DNA from: Streptomyces glaucescens
GTDB taxonomy: Bacteria; Actinomycetota; Actinomycetes; Streptomycetales; Streptomycetaceae
DNA: 64,000 bases
NCBI RefSeq assembly: GCF_000761215.1
Contig: NZ_CP009438.1
Coordinates: 1,817,501 to 1,881,500, forward strand
Direction: 5' to 3'
The notes beneath the pieces are model-generated. The model was not told the origin of the DNA. It did no database searches and saw only the letters and a list, made by a program, of their open reading frames with translations. Shown here in pieces: positions 32,368-42,307 of this stretch (position 1 is the stretch's first letter; every line of letters begins with the position of its first letter). Position numbers and translations under genes: made by a program.

Positions 32368-33897
32368 ATGGCTCATCTGCGCTCCAGACGCCGACTCGCC
32401 CTCGCGGTGCCGGTCGTGCTGTCGCTGACCGCCTCGCTCGGCTTCCTGCCCGCGACCGCCTCGGCCGCGCCGCAGCTGGACGCCGCGACGCAGGCGGCGG
32501 ACGCGCCCGAGCTGGCGTACGTCGTGAACACCAAGGTGAACAAGGGCACGATCGCGGCGGTGAAGAAGGCGGTCACCGCGGCCGGCGGCACCATCGTCAC
32601 GACGTACGAGAAGATCGGTGTGATCGTCGCGCACTCGGCGAACCCCGACTTCGCCGAGCAGATACGCACCGTCCGCGGGGTGCAGTCGGCGGGTGCCACG
32701 CGCACCGCGCCGCTGACGCCCGCGGGCACCACGGACGAGGGCGCCGTCGACTACCTGACGGCCGCGGAGGCCGCGAAGGTGAAGGCCGCCTCGGCGGCCA
32801 CCCCGGGCGCCGAGCCCCTCGAGGCCGACCAGTGGGACCTGCGCGCGATCGGCGCCGACAAGGCCGCCCAGATCAACCCGGGCAGCAAGAGGGTGACCGT
32901 CGCCGTCATCGACACCGGTGTGGACGACACCCACCCGGACCTCGCCCCGAACTTCTCCAAGTCGCAGTCGGCGAACTGCGCGGGCGGCGTCGCGGACACC
33001 AGTGAGGGCGCCTGGCGGCCGTACACCGAGGCGGACTACCACGGCACGCACGTGGCCGGCGAGATCGCCGCCGCCCGCAACGGCGTCGGCGTGGCCGGTG
33101 TCGCGCCCGGCGTCAAGGTCGCCGGCATCCAGGTGACCGACCCGGCGAGCGGGCTCTTCTACGCGGAGAGCGTCGTCTGCGCCTTCGTGTTCGCCGCCGA
33201 CCACGGCGTCGAGATCACGAACAACAGCTACTACGTGGACCCGTGGCTGTACAACTGCATGGACGACCCCGACCAGCGGGCCATCGTCGACGCGGTCAAC
33301 CGGGCCCAGCTGTACGCGCAGAAGAAGGGCACGCTGCACCTGGCGTCCGCGGGCAACTCCAACCACGACCTCGACGCGGACGCGATCCTCGACGACTCCA
33401 GCCCCAACGACACCACGCCGGTCGAGCGCACCATCGACCCGCACGAGTGCTACGACGTGCCGACCCAGCTCCCGGGGGTCGTCACGGTCAGCGCGACGGG
33501 CGTGAACAACCTGAAGTCGTACTACTCCTCGTACGGCAACCGGGTGGTCGACGTGGCGGCGCCGGGCGGCGACCGGCTCTACCAGATCCCGGACACGCCG
33601 TCGAAGAACGGCCGCATCCTGTCCACGATGCCGAACAACCAGTACGGCTTCCTGCAGGGCACCTCGATGGCCTCGCCGCACGCGGCGGGCGTCGCCGCGC
33701 TGCTGAAGTCGGAGTACCCGTACGCCACTCCGGCGCAGCTCCAGGCGCTGCTGAAGGCCCAGGCGGACAACCCGGGCTGCCCCGAGTCCTACGACCAGAA
33801 CGGCGACGGCACGCAGGACGCGGTCTGCGAGGGCGGCAAGCGCGTCAACGGGTTCTACGGCTTCGGCATCGTCGACGCGCTGGACGCGGTGGACTGA
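32368..33897 (+). CDS. Secreted subtilisin-family (S8) serine protease
   Basis: A 509-residue extracellular protease. A Sec/Tat-like signal peptide (about 1-34, RSRRRLALAVPVVLSL to ASA) is followed by a propeptide (about 35-165) and the S8 catalytic domain. The triad is complete: Asp182 in VIDTGVDD, His228 in YHGTHVAG, Ser433 in GTSMASPHAAG, with the oxyanion Asn in ASAGNSN. Several Cys (CAGG, CAFV, CMDD, CYDV, CPES, CEGG) suggest disulphides. GATGTGGAGA provides the RBS for the ATG at 32368. It ends at a terminator and stands alone. Confidence 0.95.
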   Translation: MAHLRSRRRLALAVPVVLSLTASLGFLPATASAAPQLDAATQAADAPELAYVVNTKVNKGTIAAVKKAVTAAGGTIVTTYEKIGVIVAHSANPDFAEQIRTVRGVQSAGATRTAPLTPAGTTDEGAVDYLTAAEAAKVKAASAATPGAEPLEADQWDLRAIGADKAAQINPGSKRVTVAVIDTGVDDTHPDLAPNFSKSQSANCAGGVADTSEGAWRPYTEADYHGTHVAGEIAAARNGVGVAGVAPGVKVAGIQVTDPASGLFYAESVVCAFVFAADHGVEITNNSYYVDPWLYNCMDDPDQRAIVDAVNRAQLYAQKKGTLHLASAGNSNHDLDADAILDDSSPNDTTPVERTIDPHECYDVPTQLPGVVTVSATGVNNLKSYYSSYGNRVVDVAAPGGDRLYQIPDTPSKNGRILSTMPNNQYGFLQGTSMASPHAAGVAALLKSEYPYATPAQLQALLKAQADNPGCPESYDQNGDGTQDAVCEGGKRVNGFYGFGIVDALDAVD

Positions 33898-33922
33898 CGG
33901 TCCGGACGAGAGCCCCGTACTG

Positions 33923-33962
33923 ATGCCGGGCCGCGTGGGAACGCCCCCACGCGGCCCGGCAT
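33923..33962. terminator. Terminator after the subtilase gene
   Basis: ATGCCGGGCCGCGTGGG (33923-33939) pairs exactly with CCCACGCGGCCCGGCAT (33946-33962) around a 6-nt loop. No T-run. Its 3' arm reaches to 9 nt before the next coding start. Confidence 0.75.
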
Positions 33963-33971
33963 AGTGCATGC

Positions 33972-35351
33972 ATGCAGAACATCGCTTACGCCTGGTCCGC
34001 CGTGGGCGGCGATCCCGCGCGGGCCGGCCGGGTCACGGTGACGCCGCGGCACGGCGCGCTCCCCGCCCGCCTCCCGGTCCGGGAGGCGGCCCGGGCCTGC
34101 GTCGCGGCGTGCGCGCTGGCCGCCGCCGAACTCGCGGCGCGCCGCGCCGGGCTCGCGCGGGTGCCCGGCGTGCGGGTGGACGACGGCGCCGTGGCCACCG
34201 CGTTCACCAGCGAGCGGCACCTGCTGGTCGGCGGGCGCGCACCGGTCGGCTTCGCCCCGCTGTCCCGGTTCTGGCGCACGGCGGACGGCTGGGTGCGCAC
34301 CCATGCCAACTACCCGCACCACCGGCAGCGGCTGCTGTCCGCGCTCCGGGCCGGGGAGGCCGCCGGGGAGCGCGAGGTGGAGGCGGCGATGGCGGAGCGG
34401 ACGGCCGCCGACGTCGAGGAGTCGGTGTACGCCGCCGGCGGTCTCGCCGTCGCCGTACGGACCTTCGAGGAGTGGGCCCGGCACCCGCAGGCGGTCGCCC
34501 TGGCGGCCCGGCCGCTGGTGGAGCGCGCACGGCTCGACACCGCACGCGCGCGCGTGCTCGCGCCCCTGCCCGCCGGGGGCACGCCCCTGCTGCCCGCCGC
34601 CGGGCTGCGCGTACTGGACCTGTCCCGGGTCATCGCCGGACCGGTGGCCACCCGCACCCTCTCCCTGCTCGGCGCGGACGTGCTGCGGCTGGACCCGCCG
34701 GGGCTGCCCGAGCTGCCCGGTCAGCACGCCGACACGGGCTTCGGCAAGCGGTCCGCCACCCTCGACCTCGCCACCGGCCGGCGCGCCTTCGAGGAGCTGC
34801 TCGCCGCGGCGGACGTCGTCGTCACCGGCTACCGGCCCGGCGCGCTGGACCGCTTCGGCCTCGCGGCCGAGGCACTGGTCGAGCGGCGGCCCGGCCTGGT
34901 GGTGGCCGAGCTGTCGGCGTGGGGCGGGTACGGGCCCTGGGGCGGGCGGCGCGGTTTCGACAGCCTGGTGCAGGCCGCCACCGGCATCGCGGTCGCCGAG
35001 GGCACGGCGCGGCGCCCCGGAGCGCTGCCCGCCCAGCTCCTCGACCACGGCTCGGGTCACCTGCTCGCGGCGGCGGTGCTGCGGGCGCTGACGGAGCAGT
35101 CGGAGGACGGGTACGCGCGGGTCGTCCGGGTGGCGCTGGCGCGGACGGCGCGCTGGCTGACGGAGGAGGTCGCCGCGGACACCGGCACCGCCGGGGACGA
35201 GTACGCCGGCGCCGGCCCGTGGCTCACCGAACGGGACAGCCGGCTCGGCCGGCTCCGGTACGCCCTGCCGCCGGTCGCCTTCGACGGCGGACCCGGCGAC
35301 TGGGCGCGGCCACCGGGGCCGTGGGGAGCGGACGCGGCGCGCTGGGCATGA
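33972..35351 (+). CDS. CaiB/BaiF (class III) CoA-transferase family protein
   Basis: A 459-residue protein with two regions resembling formyl-CoA transferase/CaiB halves: an incomplete N-terminal part (about 1-190) and a better preserved core from about 200 (RVLDLSRVIAGPVATRTLSLLGADVLRLD, then TGYRPGALDRFGL and GGYGPWGGRRGFDSLVQAATGI). Class III transferases move CoA between carboxylic acids via an Asp-bound intermediate; I cannot place the catalytic Asp with certainty, so activity is unproven. CATAGT at 33960-33965 lies 6 nt before the ATG and no SD is present, so the mRNA may be leaderless. Substrate unknown. Confidence 0.82.
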   Translation: MQNIAYAWSAVGGDPARAGRVTVTPRHGALPARLPVREAARACVAACALAAAELAARRAGLARVPGVRVDDGAVATAFTSERHLLVGGRAPVGFAPLSRFWRTADGWVRTHANYPHHRQRLLSALRAGEAAGEREVEAAMAERTAADVEESVYAAGGLAVAVRTFEEWARHPQAVALAARPLVERARLDTARARVLAPLPAGGTPLLPAAGLRVLDLSRVIAGPVATRTLSLLGADVLRLDPPGLPELPGQHADTGFGKRSATLDLATGRRAFEELLAAADVVVTGYRPGALDRFGLAAEALVERRPGLVVAELSAWGGYGPWGGRRGFDSLVQAATGIAVAEGTARRPGALPAQLLDHGSGHLLAAAVLRALTEQSEDGYARVVRVALARTARWLTEEVAADTGTAGDEYAGAGPWLTERDSRLGRLRYALPPVAFDGGPGDWARPPGPWGADAARWA

Positions 35352-35376
35352 GCGGACGACGACACAGGACCATGAA

Positions 35377-36411
35377 GTGACCTCGACACGACCGGCCTCC
35401 GGGCCCGCCGGCACGCGCGGCCGGGGGCGGCACGCCCGCCGCGGCGGCAGGACCCGGACGACCGGTGCCGGCGGGGCCGTCGCCGTGCTGGTGCTGGTGA
35501 CGCTGGGGGCGCTGATCCCGCTGCTCGGGCCGTCCGCCGCGCTCCACGGCACCGGGGAGGCCGAGGCGCCCGGTGCCGGCGGCATCGGCCTGCTGCGCAC
35601 CGTTCTCTTCGCGGCGCTGAGCGTCCCGCTGGGCGAGCTGTTCGTGCGGCGGCTGGCCCGTGCCGTGCCCGGCGCCCCGGCCGAACGGCCGCGCGACTGG
35701 GCGGCGTGGGCGGCCGGCGCCGGGTTCCTGGCCGCGCTGGGGCTGGCCTCGGTGGTGGCGACCGGCAACCTGGTGCCGGACTCCCCCGGCCAGATCGACG
35801 TGGGCGGCCTGTACGCCTCGCGCGACGGCCGGCTCGCCCTGCTGGAGGTCAACGCGTTCGCGCTGGCGGGCCTGTGCGCCCTGTCGCGCCGCCCGGGCAC
35901 GCAGGTGTGGCCGCTGGCCGCGGTGGCGGTCGCGGAGGCACTGCGCGCGCACCCGCCGACCGAGCACAGCCCGCTGCTGGGTTCGGGTCTGACGCTGGTT
36001 CACGTGGTGTGCTCGTCGCTGTGGGCGGGCGGTCTGCTGTACGCGCTGCGCACGCTGCGCCGGTGGGGCGCGCACGGGGCGGGCGCGGCGCTGCTCGGCC
36101 GTTACGCGCGCGTGGCGGCCGTGCTGCTCGCCGCGCTCACCGCGACGGGCCTGGTGAGCACCCTGCGCCGGATGCCGCCGCAGACGGTGCTGGAGCAGCT
36201 GACCACGACGGCGTACGGGCGCACCCTGCTCGCCAAGGTGCTCCTCGTCGCCGTCGTCGCCGCGCTGGCGCTGTGGGCGCGGATCCGGCTGTCCCGCGCC
36301 GCCGACCCGCTGACCGCCTGCGCGCCCGCGCGCGCGGAGGTGGCCGTGCTGGCGGTGGTGGTCGCGGTGTCCGGGCTGCTCACCGCGCTTCCGGTGCCGA
36401 TCCGCTGGTGA
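35377..36411 (+). CDS. CopD-family membrane protein
   Basis: A 344-residue membrane protein with about eight hydrophobic helices (from about 33 to 340). The CopD (PF05425) region is the second half, HVVCSSLWAGGLLYALRTLRRWG through RYARVAAVLLAALTATGLVSTL, where His/Trp residues line the putative copper site. Family members move copper or serve redox modules in the membrane. The N-terminal Arg/Gly-rich cytoplasmic tail is about 30 residues. GTG at 35377 is the likely start, 25 nt after the CoA-transferase stop. No CopC partner is adjacent. Confidence 0.83.
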   Translation: MTSTRPASGPAGTRGRGRHARRGGRTRTTGAGGAVAVLVLVTLGALIPLLGPSAALHGTGEAEAPGAGGIGLLRTVLFAALSVPLGELFVRRLARAVPGAPAERPRDWAAWAAGAGFLAALGLASVVATGNLVPDSPGQIDVGGLYASRDGRLALLEVNAFALAGLCALSRRPGTQVWPLAAVAVAEALRAHPPTEHSPLLGSGLTLVHVVCSSLWAGGLLYALRTLRRWGAHGAGAALLGRYARVAAVLLAALTATGLVSTLRRMPPQTVLEQLTTTAYGRTLLAKVLLVAVVAALALWARIRLSRAADPLTACAPARAEVAVLAVVVAVSGLLTALPVPIRW

Positions 36412-36451
36412 CGGTCAGGTCGTCGCGGGCACCTCGGAGGCCGGGCGGCGG

Positions 36452-37122
36452 TCAGGGGGTGGCCGAGCGCACCGCGCCGTCCGTCCGTGCGGCCGGGGGG
36501 TGCGTGTCGAGGGCCTTGAGCGTGCCGCCGACGAGCAGGAACTGCGCGGCGATGTAGGTGAGCATGATCCACAGGTCGGGGCGCGGCGGCTGCGGCCAGT
36601 CGGCGAGCCCGCCGGCGATGAGGGCGTCGGAGAGCATGAACAGCGCGCCGCCGATTCCCGCGGTGCGTCCGAACCGGGTCCCCGCGCGGTACGCCATGAC
36701 CGTGAGCAGCAGGCTGTAGCCGGCGACGGGCAGGCGCAGAGCGGCGGGCAGACCGGGCCAGAGCACGGCGACCGTGCCCGCCAGCAGGACGCCGTAGCAG
36801 ACGAGGAGGAAGCCCCGGTGGGCGTGCGGACGGCCGTACGCCGTGAACAGCAGCAGGTAGCAGACGTGTCCGGCGGCGAAGGAGGCCATTCCGGCGAGGA
36901 AGGCGGGCTCCGCGCCGGACAGCAGCAGCACGTCGCCGCCCCAGCCGCACAGCAGCGCGGCGAGCAGCGGCCGGGGGGCTCCGCGCAGGGCGGCGTAGGC
37001 GGCGAGCAGGGGCATCAGCAGGGGCTTGGCGACCAGGTGCCCGGGGTCGTAGCCGGCGGCGAGGGAGCCGAGGTCGACGAGGGCGGCGAGGAGGAAGACG
37101 GCCAGGAGGGGGTGGCGGACCC

Positions 37123-37126
<4 letters not shown>
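36452..37126 (-). CDS. YhhN/TMEM86-family (lysoplasmalogenase-like) membrane protein
   Basis: A 224-residue polytopic protein with about eight short helices. It matches the YhhN/TMEM86 family by the KPLLMPLLAAY segment (about 34-44), GWGGDVLLL (about 61-69, with a conserved Asp), and FMLSDALIA (about 163-171, second conserved Asp). Eukaryotic and some bacterial members are lysoplasmalogenases that cleave the vinyl-ether bond of lysoplasmalogens. Start ATG 37126 overlaps the stop of the fatty-acid-hydroxylase gene (ATGA), so the two are one translational unit. Confidence 0.87.
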
Positions 37127-38070
<944 letters not shown>

Positions 38071-38112
38071 TCCTGCAACGTAGGACCGCCGTACGGCCCG
38101 GTCCAGAGGTTG

Positions 38113-38138
38113 TTACCGATAAGTATTACCGGCGGTAA
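38113..38138. promoter_or_regulatory. Palindrome and direct repeat upstream of the hydroxylase gene
   Basis: TTACC-GGC-GGTAA at 38126-38138 is a perfect short palindrome; another TTACCG lies at 38113-38118, in direct orientation. The AT-rich patch stands out in the 190-bp divergent intergenic region and is 43-68 nt upstream of the hydroxylase start, so it may be an operator or promoter element. Confidence 0.45.
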
Positions 38139-38246
38139 GCGCTTGTTTGTTGGCGATCTCCGCCAATGCACGCGCGCGTGCCGGACAACGGCGCCGCGGG
38201 AGGGGCCTCGTGAGGGCCTTTCACCCGCGCTGTCAGTACCGGCCCG

Positions 38247-38261
38247 TATCCTCAGTGACCA
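38247..38261 (+). promoter_or_regulatory. Leaderless promoter -10 of the DEDDh exonuclease gene
   Basis: TATCCT at 38247-38252 is followed by ATG 8 nt later, and no SD precedes that ATG. The spacing predicts that transcription starts at or next to the start codon. Confidence 0.5.
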
Positions 38262-39268
38262 TGCTCGAAGACCACATGCCCGCAGTGTCCGCCGCCACGA
38301 CGTGGCCGGCCGCGTATCCGAACGGGTACGCGGTCGTTGACGTGGAGACGACCGGCCTGGCCCGGGACGACCGGATCATCTCCGCGGCCGTCTACCGCCT
38401 GGACGCGCGCGGCGAGGTCGAGGACCACTGGTACACGCTGGTCAACCCGGAGCGCGACCCGGGCCCGGTCTGGATCCACGGCCTGACGAGCGAGGCGCTG
38501 GAGGGGGCGCCCCTCTTCGCGGACGTCGCCGAGGAGTTCGCGGCCCGGCTGGCGGACCGGGTGCTGGTCGCGCACAACGCCGTCTTCGACTGGCAGATGA
38601 TCGCCCGGGAGTACGCGCGGGCGCGCCGTGAGGCGCCGGTCCGGCAGCGGCTGTGCACCATCGCGCTGTCCAAGGCGCTCGCCCTGCCGCTGCCCAACCA
38701 CAAGCTGGAGTCGCTGGCCGCGCACTTCGGGGTGGTCCAGCGCCGGGCGCACCACGCGCTGGACGACGCGCGCGTGCTGGCCGAGGCGTTCCGGCCGAGC
38801 CTGCACGCCGCCGCCCAGGGGGGCGTACGGCTGCCGCTGCACGAGTGCCGGCCGCTGACCGAGTGGGCGGACCGGCCCGTGCCGCGCATCGGTCAGCAGC
38901 CGGGCGGCCCGGGCGGGTACGGGGGCGGCGGTCACCGGGCGGCGAGTTGGCGTCCGTCCCGGAAGCGGCCCGCGTGCCCCTACCCCAACCCCGGGCGGTA
39001 CGAAGAGGGCAAAAGGCTCAAGCAGGGCATGCGGGTCGCCTTCTCCGGGGACACCTCGGTGGAGCGGGAGCTGCTGGAGGACCGCGCGGTCGAGGCGGGA
39101 CTGCACGTCGCGACCAGCCTGTCCCGGCTGACCAGCCTGCTCGTCACCAACGACCCCGACTCGGGCACGTCCAAGGTGCTGAAGGCGCGGCAGTACGGCA
39201 CACCGGTGGTCGACGAGGCCGCGTTCGGCCAGTTGCTGGGAGATGTGGAACCGGCGTCGGAGCAGTGA
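38261..39268 (+). CDS. DEDDh 3'-5' exonuclease with C-terminal BRCT domain
   Basis: A 335-residue nuclease. The DEDDh (DnaQ-like) domain covers about 20-190: motif I VVDVETTG, motif II VLVAHNAVFDW, motif III HHALDDARVLAE with its His. A Gly-rich linker (about 215-230) leads to a BRCT domain (about 250-330: MRVAFSGDT, SRLTSLLVTNDPDSGTSKVLKARQYGTPVVDEAAF), as in DNA ligase. The combination suggests an exonuclease drawn to DNA-repair sites or protein partners. Actinobacterial proteins of this design are annotated as DNA polymerase III epsilon-like; it is separate from the replicative proofreader. ATG at 38261 is likely leaderless. Confidence 0.9.
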   Translation: MLEDHMPAVSAATTWPAAYPNGYAVVDVETTGLARDDRIISAAVYRLDARGEVEDHWYTLVNPERDPGPVWIHGLTSEALEGAPLFADVAEEFAARLADRVLVAHNAVFDWQMIAREYARARREAPVRQRLCTIALSKALALPLPNHKLESLAAHFGVVQRRAHHALDDARVLAEAFRPSLHAAAQGGVRLPLHECRPLTEWADRPVPRIGQQPGGPGGYGGGGHRAASWRPSRKRPACPYPNPGRYEEGKRLKQGMRVAFSGDTSVERELLEDRAVEAGLHVATSLSRLTSLLVTNDPDSGTSKVLKARQYGTPVVDEAAFGQLLGDVEPASEQ

Positions 39269-39347
39269 CCGTACGGACGGGTGATTGCCGTGCGACTCGC
39301 CCGCCGCCCGCTCGCCCGCGCGGCGGCGACGGCCCACCCTGTGGCGC

Positions 39348-39581
39348 ATGGCGACATGTGAAGTGTGCGGCAACAACTACGGAATGACCTTCGAGGTGCA
39401 CGCGCAGGGCGCGGTGCACGTCTTCGACTGCTTCTCCTGCGCGATCCACCGCATGGCCCCGATCTGCGAGCACTGCCGGGTGCAGATCATCGGCCAGGGC
39501 GTCGAGGTCGAGGGCCACTGGTACTGCGGCGCCCACTGCGCCCGCGCCGAGGGAAAGGCAGGCATCGTCGACCGCGTGTGA
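39348..39581 (+). CDS. Small multi-Cys zinc-ribbon protein
   Basis: A 77-residue protein with four Cys-rich knuckles: CEVC at 4-7, CFSC in mid-protein, CEHC, and CGAHC near the end, plus His residues. It should bind two zinc ions, LIM-like, rather than act as an enzyme. Streptomycete relatives are sometimes called prokaryotic metallothionein; I cannot confirm that. The ATG at 39348 puts the first CxxC at the N-terminus. Function unknown. Confidence 0.75.
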   Translation: MATCEVCGNNYGMTFEVHAQGAVHVFDCFSCAIHRMAPICEHCRVQIIGQGVEVEGHWYCGAHCARAEGKAGIVDRV

Positions 39582-39638
39582 CCCCGCCCCGCCACCCCTG
39601 CCGACCGCACCCCACGGCCCAAGATGTACCGTCGTGGG

Positions 39639-40436
39639 GTGTACCGCTTCCTGTTGTCCCGGCAGTGGGTGATCCTCACCCTTGTCGCCCTCGCCCTCAT
39701 CCCGACGATGATCGAGCTGGGCTTCTGGCAGCTGCACCGGCACCAGCACAAGGTCGCCCTCAACAGGGTGATCGCCGACTCGCTGGCGGCGGAGCCGGTG
39801 CCGGCCGAGTCGCTGACCGCGCCCGGTGCCGAGGTGAAGGACGCGGACCTGTACCGCCGGGTGACGGCGAGGGGCCGCTTCGACACCGCCCGTGAGGTCG
39901 TCGTACGGCGCCGCACCAACGCGGACGACCGGATCGGTTTCCACGTCCTGACCCCGTTCGTACTCACCGACGGCAAGATCCTGCTGGTCAACCGGGGCTG
40001 GATCCCCGCGGACGGGCCGAGCCAGACCGCGTTCCCGAAGATCCCGCCGCCGCCGCGCGGCGAGATCACCGTCACCGGCCGGCTGATGGCCGACCAGACG
40101 ACCGCCGCGAGCGGCATCAAGGACAAGACGGGGCTGCCGGACCGCCAGATCATGCTGATCAACAGCCGGCAGGAGGCGGAGCGGCTGGGCGGGCAGGTCC
40201 TCGGCGGGTACATCGACATGACCGAGCCGCGCCCCCGGGGCGCCACCCCGCAGCCGATCGCGGCCCCCGACCACGACGACATCGGCCCGCACATGGCGTA
40301 CGCCGTCCAGTGGTGGCTGTTCGCCGGCGCCGTCCCGGTCGGCTGGGTGGTCCTGGCCCGCAGGGAGGCCCGCGACCGGGCGGCGGCCGAGGAGAAGGAC
40401 GACGAGAGCTCGCAGGCCGCACCGGCCCCGGTGTAG
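39639..40436 (+). CDS. SURF1 family cytochrome oxidase assembly protein
   Basis: A 265-residue SURF1/Shy1 family protein that helps assemble the haem-copper cytochrome c oxidase in the membrane. An N-terminal helix (about 8-25, WVILTLVALALIPTMIELGFWQL with the family FWQL motif), a large extracytoplasmic part with LVNRGWIPA (conserved NRGW), and a C-terminal helix (about 222-245, HMAYAVQWWLFAGAVPVGW) form the classic topology. I chose GTG at 39639 because TACCGT at 39627-39632 would give a leaderless transcript starting there; an ATG at 39624 is possible. Confidence 0.9.
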   Translation: MYRFLLSRQWVILTLVALALIPTMIELGFWQLHRHQHKVALNRVIADSLAAEPVPAESLTAPGAEVKDADLYRRVTARGRFDTAREVVVRRRTNADDRIGFHVLTPFVLTDGKILLVNRGWIPADGPSQTAFPKIPPPPRGEITVTGRLMADQTTAASGIKDKTGLPDRQIMLINSRQEAERLGGQVLGGYIDMTEPRPRGATPQPIAAPDHDDIGPHMAYAVQWWLFAGAVPVGWVVLARREARDRAAAEEKDDESSQAAPAPV

Positions 40437-40515
40437 CCCGCCGGCTCCTCGCCGCGTCCCGGCCCACCCGCCGCGGCCCCGATTGACCCCCGGGTCCGCC
40501 GGGAACCCGCACCCC

Positions 40516-42303
40516 GTGCATCCCCGTATCGAGGACTACGCGCTCATCGGCGACGAACAGACCGCCGCTCTCGTCGGCCGCGACGGCTCCGTGGACTGGC
40601 TCTGCCTGCCCCGCTTCGACTCGGCCGCCTGCTTCGCCAGGCTGCTCGGCAGCGAGGAGAACGGCCACTGGCGGCTGGCCCCCGACGGCGCCGAGGGCCC
40701 CTGTACCCGCCGCGCCTACCGCCCCGGCACCCTGGTGCTGGACACCGAGTGGGAGACCCCGCAGGGAGCGGTCCGGGTCACCGACCTGATGCCGCAGCGG
40801 GACCGCGCCCCCGACCTCGTCCGCGTGGTGGAGGGCCTGCGCGGCACCGTGACCATGCGCGGCACGCTGCGGCTGCGCTTCGACTACGGCTCGATCGTGC
40901 CGTGGGTGCGCCGCTCCGACGGGCACCGGGTGGCCGTCGCGGGCCCGGACTCGGTGTGGCTGCGCAGCGTCGGCGCGGTGCACACCTGGGGCGAGGACAA
41001 GTCGACCCACTCCGAGTTCACCGTGCGGGAGGGCGAGCGGGTCGCGTTCGTGCTCACCTGGCACCCCTCGCACGAGCCCCGCCCGCCGCTGATCGACCCG
41101 TTCGCCGCCCTGGAGTCGAGCGTCGCCGACTGGCGGGCCTGGTCGTCCCGCTGCCGCTACGACGGGCCGTACCGCGACGAGGTGCTGCGCTCCCTGATCA
41201 CCCTCAAGGCGCTCACCTACGCCCCCACCGGCGGCATCGTCGCCGCCCCCACCACCTCCCTGCCCGAGGAGATCGGCGGGGTGCGCAACTGGGACTACCG
41301 CTACTGCTGGCTGCGCGACTCCACCCTCACCCTGGGCGCCCTGCTCGCGGCGGGCTACCGGGAGGAGGCCGAGGCGTGGCGTGAGTGGCTGCTGCGCGCG
41401 GTCGCGGGCGACCCGGCGGACCTGCAGATCATGTACGGCGTGGCGGGCGAGCGGCGGCTGCCGGAGATGGAGCTGCCGTGGCTGGCCGGGTTCGACGACT
41501 CGCGGCCGGTGCGGATCGGCAACGCGGCCGTCAAGCAGGTGCAGCTCGACGTGTACGGCGAGGTGATGGACACGCTGTCGCTGGCCCGGAGCGCGGGCAT
41601 GCCGCTGCTGCCGGAGGCGTGGGAGATCCAGCGGGCCCTGCTGGACTTCCTGTGCCGCGCCTGGCGGGAACCGGACGAGGGACTGTGGGAGGTGCGCGGC
41701 GGGCGCCGGCACTTCGTGCACTCCAAGGTGATGGTGTGGGTGGCCGCCGACCGCGCGGTGCGGGCGCTGGAGCGCCACCCCGAACTCGAAGGGGACCGCG
41801 AGGCCTGGGAAGCGCTGCGCGACGAGGTGCACCGCGAGGTGTGCGAGCGCGGCTACGACCCCGAGCGGAACACGTTCACGCAGTCCTACGGCTCACGGGA
41901 GCTGGACGCCGCGCTGCTGCTGATCCCCCGCGTCGGCTTCCTGCCGCCGGACGACCCGCGGGTGCTGGGCACCATCGAGGCGGTCCGCGCGGAGCTGAGC
42001 CACGACGGTTTCCTGCGCCGCTACTCCACCGACCGGACGACCGTGGACGGGCTGCCCGGCGACGAGGGCACGTTCCTGGTGTGCTCGTTCTGGCTGGCCG
42101 ACGCCCTGCACATGACGGGCCGCACGGACGAGGCCCGCAAGCTGTTCGAACGGCTGCTGGATCTCGCCAACGACGTGGGGCTGCTCTCCGAGGAGTACGA
42201 CCCCGCCACCGGCCGCAGGCTCGGCAACTTCCCCCAGGCGTTCAGTCACATCGGGCTGGTGAACACCGCCTTCGCACTGTTCGGCGAGGAGCGGGCAGGA
42301 TAG
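40516..42303 (+). CDS. Glycoside hydrolase family 15 protein (glucoamylase/trehalase-like)
   Basis: A 595-residue cytoplasmic GH15 enzyme: an N-terminal beta-sandwich (about 1-215, starting HPRIEDYALIGDEQTAALVGRDGSVDWLCLPRFDS) and an (alpha/alpha)6 barrel. Catalytic signatures are GGVRNWDYRYCWLRDS, LPEMELPWL with the general-acid Glu, and LLSEEYDPATGRRLGNFPQAFSHIGLVN with the base. Actinobacterial proteins of this exact type include a mycobacterial trehalase, so alpha,alpha-trehalose is a strong substrate candidate, but glucoamylase cannot be excluded. The GTG at 40516 matches the family N-terminus; a TTG at 40483 would add 11 residues. It is 4 nt upstream of an SDR gene. Confidence 0.88.
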   Translation: MHPRIEDYALIGDEQTAALVGRDGSVDWLCLPRFDSAACFARLLGSEENGHWRLAPDGAEGPCTRRAYRPGTLVLDTEWETPQGAVRVTDLMPQRDRAPDLVRVVEGLRGTVTMRGTLRLRFDYGSIVPWVRRSDGHRVAVAGPDSVWLRSVGAVHTWGEDKSTHSEFTVREGERVAFVLTWHPSHEPRPPLIDPFAALESSVADWRAWSSRCRYDGPYRDEVLRSLITLKALTYAPTGGIVAAPTTSLPEEIGGVRNWDYRYCWLRDSTLTLGALLAAGYREEAEAWREWLLRAVAGDPADLQIMYGVAGERRLPEMELPWLAGFDDSRPVRIGNAAVKQVQLDVYGEVMDTLSLARSAGMPLLPEAWEIQRALLDFLCRAWREPDEGLWEVRGGRRHFVHSKVMVWVAADRAVRALERHPELEGDREAWEALRDEVHREVCERGYDPERNTFTQSYGSRELDAALLLIPRVGFLPPDDPRVLGTIEAVRAELSHDGFLRRYSTDRTTVDGLPGDEGTFLVCSFWLADALHMTGRTDEARKLFERLLDLANDVGLLSEEYDPATGRRLGNFPQAFSHIGLVNTAFALFGEERAG

Positions 42304-42307
42304 GGCC

